Origin: Nocardioides daejeonensis
GTDB taxonomy: Bacteria; Actinomycetota; Actinomycetes; Propionibacteriales; Nocardioidaceae
Assembly (NCBI RefSeq): GCF_003194585.1
Contig: NZ_QHKZ01000003.1
Location: 124,001-188,000 of the forward strand
DNA length: 64,000 nt
Direction: 5' to 3'
The notes under the pieces were generated by a model. The model saw only the letters and a list, made by a program, of their open reading frames with translations. It was not told the origin of the DNA and ran no database searches. Positions 8,255 to 16,039 of this stretch are shown here, piece after piece; position 1 is the stretch's first letter, and every line of letters begins with the position of its first letter. Position numbers and translations under genes: made by a program.

Positions 8255-9673
8255 ATGCCCAGTCTCGTCCGCGCCGCGCTCATCGCTCTTCTCGGCCTGC
8301 TCCTCGCAGCAGGAGCTCCCGTGGGCGTCGCCGCGGCAGGAGCGGAATGGCGCCCGCCGCCAGAGGCACTGGCCAAGGCTGGCCCCGCCGACCCGTGGCT
8401 CGGCTGGGGCTACCAGGACTTCTCCGGCTTCTGCTTCTTCTGCAAGCGCTATCCCTATGAGAACTGGACCTCGCCGGACCCCTACGAGCTCGGCGACGAC
8501 TCCCAGGGCCGCCTGGTCGTCGCCCAGGTGCGCGAGGACGGCGTGACGCTGCGCCGGTTCACTTCGGTCAAGCGATCGGCGGTAGCCGTGAGCGGAATCA
8601 AGGCTCCGCGGGGCTGGTCCGTCGGCGGCTTCCACTTCGGCTCCGACGACGCGTGGTACCTGCTGCTGATGCGCGCCAACCTCAAGGAGCAAGACGGGCG
8701 CGCAGTGCTCCGCATCCGTCGGTACGACGACAGGTTGCGGCTCCTCGGCGAGGGTTCGCTGAGCGGGGGCACGGCTCAGACCTACCGTCCGGGCGTCTCG
8801 GGCAGCGCCGACATGGCGGTGTGGCGGGGACGCCTGTTCGTGCACCTGCCTCAGGAGGGCTACGCGGACGTGGGTGGCACCCACCACCAATGGAGCATCG
8901 TGACCGAGACCGACACCGCCACGATGCGCACCAGGTTCGTCACCAGCCCGGCCTCCCACTCGTTCGCACAGTTCGTGCGGGCCACTGACGACGCGCTCGT
9001 GGTGGGATCGCACGGCGATGGATCCCCGCGCGGGGTCGGGGTCGAACGGATGCGCGAGGTCGTCGTGGACGGCGTACCGGAGTGGGACAGCTCGTCGTGG
9101 ACGCTGTTCGGCGCCCGCGGTGGTGCCGGCGACAACTTCACCGGCACTACGCTCAACGGCTTCGAGCTCGCCGGCGAGCGAGCACTGGCGGCAGGGGTCT
9201 CGGTGCCGCATGCGCGCGCGGTGAAGGGTCAGACCGGTCGCTCGACCAAGCAGCGCCCCAACCTCTACCTGGCTGTCACCGACCTGGGTACCGAGCGCAC
9301 CACCTTCCGCTGGCTCACCAACAAGTCCCCCGCGCGCACCAGCGCCATCGTCGGCCAGCCGCGGCTGGTACGCCTCTCCGCCGACCGCCTGGTGCTGATG
9401 GCCAACATCAGCACCGGCAGTGCCGACCGCAACACCGACTACTACCGGCGGCGCAACAAGACCGCCTACTGGCTGCTGGACGGTCACGGGCGCACGTTGG
9501 CCAAGCGCACCTGGCGGGGGCAGTACATCCCTCTTGCTCAGCCGGTGCTCCACGAGGACCAACTGGTCTGGGTCGGCCAGTTCCGGCGGCTCGGGGATCA
9601 TGCCAAGGGCGGCCCGCGGCTCGCCGCACTCGACCTGCGGAACCCCGCTGCCCCGCGCCAGCTGACCCGCTGA
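8255..9673 (+). CDS. secreted protein of unknown function
   Basis: This is a 472-residue exported protein. Residues 1-28 (MPSLVRAALIALLGLLLAAG and onward to VGVAAAG) form a clear Sec signal peptide. The mature part is rich in beta-strand-like alternation and Trp/Tyr/Arg, with repeated segments such as RLVVAQVREDGVTLRRF, RLFVHLPQEGY and RLVLMANIS spaced as in a beta-propeller. No catalytic motif is recognised. Two cysteines form GFCFFCKRYPY near residue 55. The ATG at 8255 is chosen because it begins the signal peptide; the frame stays open upstream without a credible start. A hairpin separates it from the convergent alkaline phosphatase gene. The function is unknown, and the propeller idea is weak. 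Confidence 0.75.
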   Translation: MPSLVRAALIALLGLLLAAGAPVGVAAAGAEWRPPPEALAKAGPADPWLGWGYQDFSGFCFFCKRYPYENWTSPDPYELGDDSQGRLVVAQVREDGVTLRRFTSVKRSAVAVSGIKAPRGWSVGGFHFGSDDAWYLLLMRANLKEQDGRAVLRIRRYDDRLRLLGEGSLSGGTAQTYRPGVSGSADMAVWRGRLFVHLPQEGYADVGGTHHQWSIVTETDTATMRTRFVTSPASHSFAQFVRATDDALVVGSHGDGSPRGVGVERMREVVVDGVPEWDSSSWTLFGARGGAGDNFTGTTLNGFELAGERALAAGVSVPHARAVKGQTGRSTKQRPNLYLAVTDLGTERTTFRWLTNKSPARTSAIVGQPRLVRLSADRLVLMANISTGSADRNTDYYRRRNKTAYWLLDGHGRTLAKRTWRGQYIPLAQPVLHEDQLVWVGQFRRLGDHAKGGPRLAALDLRNPAAPRQLTR

Positions 9674-9710
9674 GACGGGGTGCCGCTGCTCCGGGCCCGA
9701 CAGGAGCGAC

Positions 9711-9737
9711 GTGCCCACGTCACGAGGACGTGGGCAC
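9711..9737. terminator. bidirectional hairpin between converging genes
   Basis: An 11-bp perfect stem, GTGCCCACGTC with GACGTGGGCAC, encloses a 5-base loop. It lies between the stops of the secreted protein (9673) and the convergent alkaline phosphatase (9753). Confidence 0.7.
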
Positions 9738-9752
9738 CCCAGCGGCTCCTGG

Positions 9753-11426
9753 CTACTTGGCGACCTTCACGCTCTGCTTGGCGGTGGCCGATCCGCCCGC
9801 GCCGGAGGCAGTGACGACGACCGTCACCTTCCCCTTCTTGGCCTTGCCCTTGAGAGTGACGACGCCGCCCTTGGCCGTGACCGACTTCTTGGCGAGGGTC
9901 TTGCCTCCCTGGACGAGCGTGACCTTGACCGTAGCGGCGGCCGACGCCGCGGTGACGATCTGGACGCCCTTCGTGGCGAGCACCTTCCGGCCGACTTTCT
10001 TCGCCGTCGCGATCGAGGCGGCAGGCTTGGCTGCAGTCGGCGTGCCGCCGACCTCGCTGGGCGTGCGACCGAGCATGGTCAGGTAGAGATCGGTCTGGTC
10101 GATGACGCCGGTGACGTTGGCGGCTTGCGGGCCGGAGGCGGCGACCCGGATCTGGGTGCCGGTGTGGTTGGAGCCGGAGACCGCGGTCGAGTAGGCGACC
10201 GTCAGCGGGTCGCCGTCGGCGGTCTTCACGGTCGCGGTCTGGCGACCTTCGTTCGGACCGCCGACGATCTGCGTGGAGTGCCCGTGGTCGCCGGTCACGA
10301 TGATGAGGGTGTCCGGGTGCTGCGCCTGGTAGTCGAGGGCGACCTGCACGGTCTCGTCGAGCGAGGTGAGGTCGCCGATCGCCCCGCAGATGTCGGAGGC
10401 GTGCTCCTGCTTGTCGATCATGGCGCTCTCGGCCTGGAGGAAGAAGCCCTTCTCGTTGTCGAGGAGCTCGATGGCCTTCTTCGTCATCTCGGCGATCGAG
10501 GGCTGCGCGCCCCGCTCCGCCGGTTCGCAGCGGGTGTCCTGGCCACCTGCGCCGCCGGCCTGGGCCACCAGCGGCTGGTACATCGGCGTCATGTTCCCGC
10601 CGCTGAAGAGGCCGAGCACCGGTCCGTCCTCAAGCGAGGTGACGGCCTCAAGCGCCGCCTTGTCCTGCACCAACCGGTAGTCGTGGGTGCTCGTCGCGTA
10701 GTCCTTGACGCTCGGGCCAGCGTCGGTCGCCTGGTTGAAGCGATTGAGGCCACCACCGAGGAGCACGTCGATCTCATTGTCGACCAGCTGCTCGGCGATG
10801 GAGCCCTTGCCGCCCTCGGACTTCTTGGCCGCCACGCAGTTGCTCATGTCGGCCGGTCCCTGGCAGGCACGCGCGTTGATGTGCGCCCCAGCCGCAGCCG
10901 GGGTGGCGTCGGTGATCTCCGCGGTGGAGACGTTGCCGACCAGCTTGCCGTCGGCCTTGTACTGCTCCAGGACGGTCTCGTAGTCCTCACCCGGAACGGT
11001 GGCCGCGGTGCTCGGCCCCTGCGAGATCCGGCCGTCGACGGTCTTCTTGCCGGTGGACCAGGCTGAGGCGGTGGGGGCCGAGTCGGAGACGTAGGCGATC
11101 GGGTAGTCCGGTCCCTCTCCGACCTTGTAGCCGTGCGTGGTCATAGCGCCGGTGAACGGCAGCGCATCGAGGGCCGGAAAGCGGCCGCTGGCTCCGTGCT
11201 CGTAGTCGCGAGCAGCCGTGATCATGGAGTCATCCATGCCGTCACCGATGATCAAGATGACGTTGCGCGGCTTCGACGAGTCGATCTGAGCGGCCAGGTC
11301 GGCCGACTTCTCCAGGGTGTTTCCCTGCGGGTACTGCGTGAGTTCCGCCTGGGCCGCGATGGTCCCGGCGAGGACGAGGCCGGCCGTGGCGCTGGCAGCC
11401 AGCATGAAGCGCTTGCGTCGATGCAT
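9753..11426 (-). CDS. secreted PhoA-type alkaline phosphatase with C-terminal Ig-like domain
   Basis: This is an extracytoplasmic phosphomonoesterase of 557 residues. Residues 1-27 are a signal peptide. The active-site set of the PhoA family is complete: IIGDGMDDS (first metal aspartate, residue 62), VSDSAPTASAW with the nucleophile S116, ESAMIDKQEH, TGDHGHST and SGSNHTGTQIRVAASGP. The last about 85 residues are not part of the catalytic fold and look like a bacterial Ig-like beta-sandwich rich in Lys/Val (VKVTLVQGGKTLAKKS). The ATG at 11426 has GGAAGGA upstream; the frame runs further but lacks a start with a ribosome site. Phosphate control is expected for the family, but I could not make out a convincing Pho box. 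Confidence 0.93.
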   Translation of the reverse strand: MHRRKRFMLAASATAGLVLAGTIAAQAELTQYPQGNTLEKSADLAAQIDSSKPRNVILIIGDGMDDSMITAARDYEHGASGRFPALDALPFTGAMTTHGYKVGEGPDYPIAYVSDSAPTASAWSTGKKTVDGRISQGPSTAATVPGEDYETVLEQYKADGKLVGNVSTAEITDATPAAAGAHINARACQGPADMSNCVAAKKSEGGKGSIAEQLVDNEIDVLLGGGLNRFNQATDAGPSVKDYATSTHDYRLVQDKAALEAVTSLEDGPVLGLFSGGNMTPMYQPLVAQAGGAGGQDTRCEPAERGAQPSIAEMTKKAIELLDNEKGFFLQAESAMIDKQEHASDICGAIGDLTSLDETVQVALDYQAQHPDTLIIVTGDHGHSTQIVGGPNEGRQTATVKTADGDPLTVAYSTAVSGSNHTGTQIRVAASGPQAANVTGVIDQTDLYLTMLGRTPSEVGGTPTAAKPAASIATAKKVGRKVLATKGVQIVTAASAAATVKVTLVQGGKTLAKKSVTAKGGVVTLKGKAKKGKVTVVVTASGAGGSATAKQSVKVAK

Positions 11427-11502
11427 CGACGTTGTTCCTTCCTTCGGTGGTCTGGACCAGACGCAACCGGAGTCGAGCGACCTGGCGGCAGCCCGCGCCC
11501 GA

Positions 11503-11520
11503 CGAGTCGGTGACGACTCG
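11503..11520. repeat. dyad in the divergent promoter region of the phosphatase and the Ig-repeat protein genes
   Basis: CGAGTCG and CGACTCG flank GTGA (7-4-7), about mid-way in the 213-bp region between the divergent starts at 11426 and 11640. It could be an operator or a small hairpin. No regulator is assigned. Confidence 0.4.
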
Positions 11521-11639
11521 GCAACGGGCTCGTGACGCACCCACCGACCGGCTGGGAGGGGTTTCGGCCCAGCGACACCGGGTACGACGAGCCTGGTCAC
11601 CCCGCGTGGGGCGGGGACTGTCTCGGGAGGTTCACACCC

Positions 11640-13490
11640 ATGCGCGTGCTGTCACGCCCCTGGGCGACGCTGGTCGTCGTCCTCGCACTGCTCGGCGGGA
11701 TGTTTCTGTCGACGCCTGCCCAAGCAGCCGGCACGGGCAGTGTCATCGGCAAGGTGCTCTCCAGCATCGACGGTGTCACCGCGCCACACGAGGGTGCCTA
11801 CGTCGGGCTGACTCCGGTCGATGCGGACGGTCAGCCCGTCGGCGCCGAAGTGGGCGACTGGACCGGCACCGGCGGGACCTTCTCGCTCCTCGGCCTGGAG
11901 AACGGGACCTATAGGGCGCGGATCCTCCCGAGCCCCGAGGGGCGCGAGGTCGGTGGCCTGGGCTACGAGTACTACGACGACAAGTGGAGTCCTTACGACG
12001 TGACCCTGATCACGGTCTCGGGTGGCCAGGTGGCCCTGCCCGACATCACGTTGCAGCAGGTCGGCTGGATCACTGGCACGGTGCGTGACGCACAGGGCAC
12101 GCCCCTCCCCAACATCTGGGTCTCGGTGAGCGACAGCGCCATGAGCGGTGGCTACAGCGTGCAGACCGACGCCAACGGTCGCTACGACAGCCGCACCGGC
12201 GACTACACCGGCAACACGATCCCCGGCTCCTACCAGGTCGAGGCCAGTGTCTTCACTGGGCAAGGCGAGCAGGCCTACGACCGCGCGCTCGCGACGGTGC
12301 AGGTGAGCGCCAAGCAGGGTGCGACCCAAGACCTGGTCATCCAGCCCTTGCAGACGGCGGTCTTCACCGTGCTCGACACCGACGGCTCCCCGCTCCGACG
12401 GGCACCCCTGGAGCTTCTCCTCCAGCGCACCCCCGGCGGGCCGTGGGAGGCGCCGCAATACGGCCCGATCGAGACCGATGACGAGGGTCACTTCCGCTTC
12501 ACCGAAGGCATCAACTACAAGATCCGGTTCCTGCTCCCGCAGGGGTACGTCGGCACGGCGGTCCCCGAATACTGGGACGGTCCGGAGGGCGCCGGCTCTT
12601 CCGCACCCGAGGACGCGGCGGTTCTGAGCTGGGAGGGTGAGCCACTCATGCGCCGCTTCACCGTGCAGCTGGAGGCTCCCGCCGTCACCGCGAGTACGCC
12701 GACCATCACCGGCACCGCGCAGGTCGGCCAGACCCTCACCGCGATCCCGGGCACCTGGGGCCCCGGCGACGTCGACCTCACCTACACCTGGAAGGCCGGC
12801 GGCGCCATCGTCGGCAGCGACCAGCCCACCTATCGGCCCACCGACGCCGACCTCGGCAAGACGATCACCGTCACCGTCACCGGCACCAAGACCGGCCACA
12901 CCAGCACCACCCGCACCTCGACGCCGACCGCCGCGGTCACCGCGGCTCCGGTGGAGGAGATCCAGACGGGCGAGGTCACGATCTCCGGCACGCCGCGAGC
13001 CGGCAAGATCCTGACCGCCGACCCTGGCACCTGGACACCCTCCGAGGTCGAGCTGACCTATGCGTGGCTGGCCGACGGCGTCGTGATCGCCGGGGCCGCG
13101 GAAGCGACGTATGTGGTGAGCAATGCCGTAGCGGGCCAGCGCATCTCCGTGCGCGTGACCGGCACGATCGACGACCGCACCGCTGTCGCGACCTCGGCAG
13201 AGACCGGCGCCGTTGTTGGCGTGCTCTCGACGAGCAAGCCGAGGATCACCGGGAAGACCAAGGTGGGCAAGAAGCTCAAGGTCAAGGCAGGGCCCTGGGG
13301 CCCGGGAGAGGTCAAGCTGAGCTACCAGTGGCTGCGCAACGGCAAGGTGATCAAGCGCGCCACCGGCAGGTCCTACCGCTTGACCAAGAAAGACAAGGGC
13401 AAGCGCATCCAGGTGCGCGTGACGGGCAAGAAGGGCGACTTCGCCACGGCGAAGGTCACCAGCGCCAAGAGCAAGAAGGTCAAGCGCTGA
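11640..13490 (+). CDS. secreted protein with carboxypeptidase-regulatory-like and three Ig-like repeats
   Basis: This is a 616-residue exported protein. Residues 1-30 are a signal peptide ending at a STPAQAAG cleavage site. Residues about 35-370 contain carboxypeptidase-regulatory-like or Cna-B-like beta modules (for example WITGTVRDAQGTPLPNIWV). From about 385 to the end there are three repeats of about 80 residues, each opening PTITGTAQVGQTL-like (later ISGTPRAGKIL and ITGKTKVGKKL) and containing L-x-Y-x-W. The third repeat is unusually Lys-rich, which may help it bind the anionic cell wall. No LPxTG motif or transmembrane anchor is seen. The start at 11640 has GGGAGG upstream. A structural or adhesive surface role is inferred. 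Confidence 0.82.
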   Translation: MRVLSRPWATLVVVLALLGGMFLSTPAQAAGTGSVIGKVLSSIDGVTAPHEGAYVGLTPVDADGQPVGAEVGDWTGTGGTFSLLGLENGTYRARILPSPEGREVGGLGYEYYDDKWSPYDVTLITVSGGQVALPDITLQQVGWITGTVRDAQGTPLPNIWVSVSDSAMSGGYSVQTDANGRYDSRTGDYTGNTIPGSYQVEASVFTGQGEQAYDRALATVQVSAKQGATQDLVIQPLQTAVFTVLDTDGSPLRRAPLELLLQRTPGGPWEAPQYGPIETDDEGHFRFTEGINYKIRFLLPQGYVGTAVPEYWDGPEGAGSSAPEDAAVLSWEGEPLMRRFTVQLEAPAVTASTPTITGTAQVGQTLTAIPGTWGPGDVDLTYTWKAGGAIVGSDQPTYRPTDADLGKTITVTVTGTKTGHTSTTRTSTPTAAVTAAPVEEIQTGEVTISGTPRAGKILTADPGTWTPSEVELTYAWLADGVVIAGAAEATYVVSNAVAGQRISVRVTGTIDDRTAVATSAETGAVVGVLSTSKPRITGKTKVGKKLKVKAGPWGPGEVKLSYQWLRNGKVIKRATGRSYRLTKKDKGKRIQVRVTGKKGDFATAKVTSAKSKKVKR

Positions 13491-13526
13491 CCCAGATCGC
13501 AGCGAAGAGCGAGGGACGCCTCGGGG

Positions 13527-13973
13527 TCAGGACAACGTCCAGATCCCGGGGCGCTCCTTCGTCATGAGGCCCTGACGGATCAGGCTCTGCCGTGCCTTGC
13601 GCGCCGCGAGCTGCCAGCGCAACTCGCCGGTCGGCGTACGGTCGCGGTCGCCCGAGCGGAAGTGCTCGCCCAGACGCTCCTCGATGGCCGCCAGCGCACC
13701 ATCGTTGTCGAGTTCTCCGCCGGCCTGCTCGAGGATCTGGATGATGACCGGCTCGAGCTGATCCGACGGGGTCCACTTCCGCACCGCGGCGGAGGTGCGC
13801 ACCGGCGGCTCGGGCGACTTCCGCGCTCGGGGCGTCGCGGGCTCCTTCGGAGTGCGCGTCCGGGGCGCCGGGGCCTTCTTGGCCGGCGGCGGTGCCGGCG
13901 CGGGCGCGGGGCGTCCGTGCGGGCACTGGCTCAGAGGGAGATCACACAATTCGCAGTAGTCATCGCCGTTCAT
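13527..13973 (-). CDS. zinc-ribbon plus winged-helix-like small protein
   Basis: This is a 148-residue cytoplasmic protein. The N-terminus has CELCDLPLSQCPHG, a compact C-x2-C-x6-C-P-H cluster that could hold one zinc. A Pro/Ala/Lys-rich linker (about residues 20-62) follows. The C-terminal half has the shape of a winged helix (LEPVIIQILEQAGGELDND, then ARQSLIRQGLMTKERPGIWTLS), the layout seen in Mrr-N-type or restriction-associated HTH domains. This suggests nucleic-acid binding. No catalytic domain is present. It stands alone, convergent with the Ig-repeat protein gene. The function is unknown. Confidence 0.65.
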   Translation of the reverse strand: MNGDDYCELCDLPLSQCPHGRPAPAPAPPPAKKAPAPRTRTPKEPATPRARKSPEPPVRTSAAVRKWTPSDQLEPVIIQILEQAGGELDNDGALAAIEERLGEHFRSGDRDRTPTGELRWQLAARKARQSLIRQGLMTKERPGIWTLS

Positions 13974-14066
13974 CGATCGAAACTGTACGCCGCGGGTTCA
14001 GAACGCCGTTGCTTCGGGTATTCGTGATCTGTCGGACACGCTTGCTCAAGACGACGGAGGTGGCTC

Positions 14067-14780
14067 ATGCCGGACCGGACGCCGGGACTGGACGACTGGG
14101 GCAGCGCGCCGCCATCGGCTCCGACTCCCACGCCTCCGCCTGGCCGGCGCCGCGCTGTGCTCTCCGCTGTCGCGGCGCTCGCGGTCGGCCTGCTGGTCGG
14201 GGCCGGCGTGGCCTGGCTGACGACCGTCGGAGACGGCGATCCACAGCCGCCGGCCTCCGGAACGGGCACGACCAGCCCGCCCACGACCGCACCCGCCGAC
14301 CCGACGCCCTCCAGCCCACCGTCCGGGACGACGTACGACGTCCGCTCGTTCGGCGGTGCCGCCTTCGTCTCCGCCGACGGCGAGGTGGTGTGCAACCTGA
14401 TCCCGGGCGAGGTGCGGTGCGACGTCTACGAGCCGCGCTACAGCCCACCGCCGAAGCCAGCCTCGTGCCAGGCGGCCTGGGGGCCGGTCGTCCGCCTCGA
14501 CCGGAACGGTGCCGACTATGCGTGCGTCGGCGACGCGGCCCTGCTTCCGGTGCTCTACCCCGCCGATGCCGTGACGGCCACCGGCGACATCAACTGGTTC
14601 GATCCGGCTGCCAACCCGACCGTGGAGTTCCTGGGTCAGCAGGCCGCCGGGCTCGGGCCGGGCAACAGGATCGTGCTCGGAGCGATCAGCTGCACCGGGC
14701 TCGCCGTCGGTGTGCACTGCCAGGACGACGCCGGCCGGGGCTTCGAGGTCAGCCTCGATCGGGTGCGCCTCAGCGAGTGA
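14067..14780 (+). CDS. membrane-anchored protein with an extracytoplasmic Cys-containing domain
   Basis: This is a 237-residue protein with a short Pro-rich cytoplasmic N-terminus, one transmembrane helix at about 31-53 (AVLSAVAALAVGLLVGAGVA), a Ser/Thr/Pro-rich stalk, and an external domain of about 140 residues. The external domain has six or so cysteines (VVCNLIPGEVRCDVYEP, CQAAWGP, YACVG, SCTG, VHCQDD), likely disulfide-paired. This arrangement is common among actinobacterial surface proteins of unknown function. Its 3' end overlaps the convergent GNAT gene by 11 bp. Confidence 0.7.
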   Translation: MPDRTPGLDDWGSAPPSAPTPTPPPGRRRAVLSAVAALAVGLLVGAGVAWLTTVGDGDPQPPASGTGTTSPPTTAPADPTPSSPPSGTTYDVRSFGGAAFVSADGEVVCNLIPGEVRCDVYEPRYSPPPKPASCQAAWGPVVRLDRNGADYACVGDAALLPVLYPADAVTATGDINWFDPAANPTVEFLGQQAAGLGPGNRIVLGAISCTGLAVGVHCQDDAGRGFEVSLDRVRLSE

Positions 14781-15840
14781 CAGGCACGTCCTTGTGCCAC
14801 GACTCCGTGACGTACTTCGTCACCCAGCCCAACGACGTGTAGAGCCCCTCCGCTCCGGTCGGCGAGTCCGCGTCCACCTCGAGTCCGACCCTGACCCGAC
14901 CACGCATGGCCGCGTCGGCCACGATCGTGTGCAACAGCCCTTTGGCGACGCCCCGGCCGCGCGCGAGCGAGCGCACGCCGATGTAGGCGACGTAGGAGCC
15001 GGGCGTCTCCCCCGGCAGCTCACTCCCGACGAGGGCTCCGACCGGCGTGCCGTCCTCCAGCTCCGCAAGCCACCAATGGTCCCAGCGATGGCCCGGGTCC
15101 TCCCGGAGCCGGAAGAGGAACTCGTCGAAGGTCTCCGCCTTCGAGTTGAAGTGATCGGTGAACGCCTCCTCCAAGACGTCGTGAACCGCCCGCAGGTCCT
15201 CGACGTCCGGCACCCCGGCTCCGGTACGCCGCACCAGGCGGAACCGGATGTCGTCGCGCTCCCAGAGGGCAGGCGACGGCACCAGCTCGACCTCCGCAGG
15301 CGCAACCGGACGACTCATCTGCCACCAGCGGCGGACTCGATGGAAGCCGGCGTTCTCCAGCCACTTGTGCTGGCGCTGGTCCTCGGCGTAGGCCTCGACG
15401 TCGATCTGCTGTACCTCGAGCCCGCGAGCGACACCGACGACCTGGGCTTGCGCCTCCGCCCAGGCAAGCAACATCGCTGCGCAGGCATCGGCGTCGGCAT
15501 CAGCAAGGTCTCGATCGACCACGGGCTGGAACAGCATCCGGCCCGCGGCACGGTCGTGGACGCTCCCCCAGGCCCGGATGGTGCCCGCGCGGTCGCGGAC
15601 GACGACGTTCTCCCGCATCCGCAGCCCCGGCGCACCTACCTCGACCAGGACGTCCTCGATCGATGCCGTGGGCCACCCACGGCCGTCGGCCTGGTGACCT
15701 CGCAGCAGCTCCCGGAGCCGCAGGACCTCGCGCTCGTCGCTCCCGTCTGGCGGCTCCACCCGCCACGCGTGAGGCAGGTCCACCCCCTCCTGCAGGGCGT
15801 GGTCGGGCGTGCTCTCGAATCTGTTCTCGTCCGGGATCAT
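14770..15840 (-). CDS. tandem-domain GNAT N-acetyltransferase
   Basis: This is a 356-residue protein with two GNAT-like halves. The C-terminal half holds the acetyl-CoA motif GVRSLARGRGVAKGLL (R-x-x-G-x-A type) followed by the family beta strand with EVDADSPTGAEGLYTSLGW. The N-terminal half is a degenerate copy without a clear pyrophosphate loop. This double-GNAT layout resembles mycothiol synthase MshD, but the sequence is not close enough to call it that. The ATG at 15840 is preferred; the frame extends to 15897 with a basic, low-quality N-terminus. It overlaps the 3' end of the membrane-anchored protein gene. The substrate is unknown. Confidence 0.8.
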   Translation of the reverse strand: MIPDENRFESTPDHALQEGVDLPHAWRVEPPDGSDEREVLRLRELLRGHQADGRGWPTASIEDVLVEVGAPGLRMRENVVVRDRAGTIRAWGSVHDRAAGRMLFQPVVDRDLADADADACAAMLLAWAEAQAQVVGVARGLEVQQIDVEAYAEDQRQHKWLENAGFHRVRRWWQMSRPVAPAEVELVPSPALWERDDIRFRLVRRTGAGVPDVEDLRAVHDVLEEAFTDHFNSKAETFDEFLFRLREDPGHRWDHWWLAELEDGTPVGALVGSELPGETPGSYVAYIGVRSLARGRGVAKGLLHTIVADAAMRGRVRVGLEVDADSPTGAEGLYTSLGWVTKYVTESWHKDVPVTR

Positions 15841-15976
15841 CACCCTGCAGCCTGCCACCCCAGACCGCCGCAGAAACCGAAAACGACGGAACGGCAACGG
15901 TCCGCCGCCGAAAGGTCGGCTCAGCAGACGTGCGTCACCCTGCCGAGAGTCCGGTCGACCGGACGGGGCTGAATAC

Positions 15977-16014
15977 GGCAGGGGTGGCCACCCTTCCAGG
16001 TGGCCACCCCTGCC
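15977..16014. terminator. strong hairpin downstream of nrdJ
   Basis: A perfect 16-bp stem (GGCAGGGGTGGCCACC at 15977-15992 with 15999-16014) has a 6-base loop and lies 26 bp beyond the nrdJ stop on the minus strand, upstream of the GNAT gene. It is the expected terminator of the nrdR-nrdJ unit. Confidence 0.8.
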
Positions 16015-16039
16015 GCTCTATCGCGCCTGCCGCTCAGTT

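Noticed and set aside
11427..11639. Pho box for the alkaline phosphatase
   Set aside because: Only isolated half-sites (GGTCACC, GTTCACA) are seen and they do not form the 11-bp direct repeat on the right strand.
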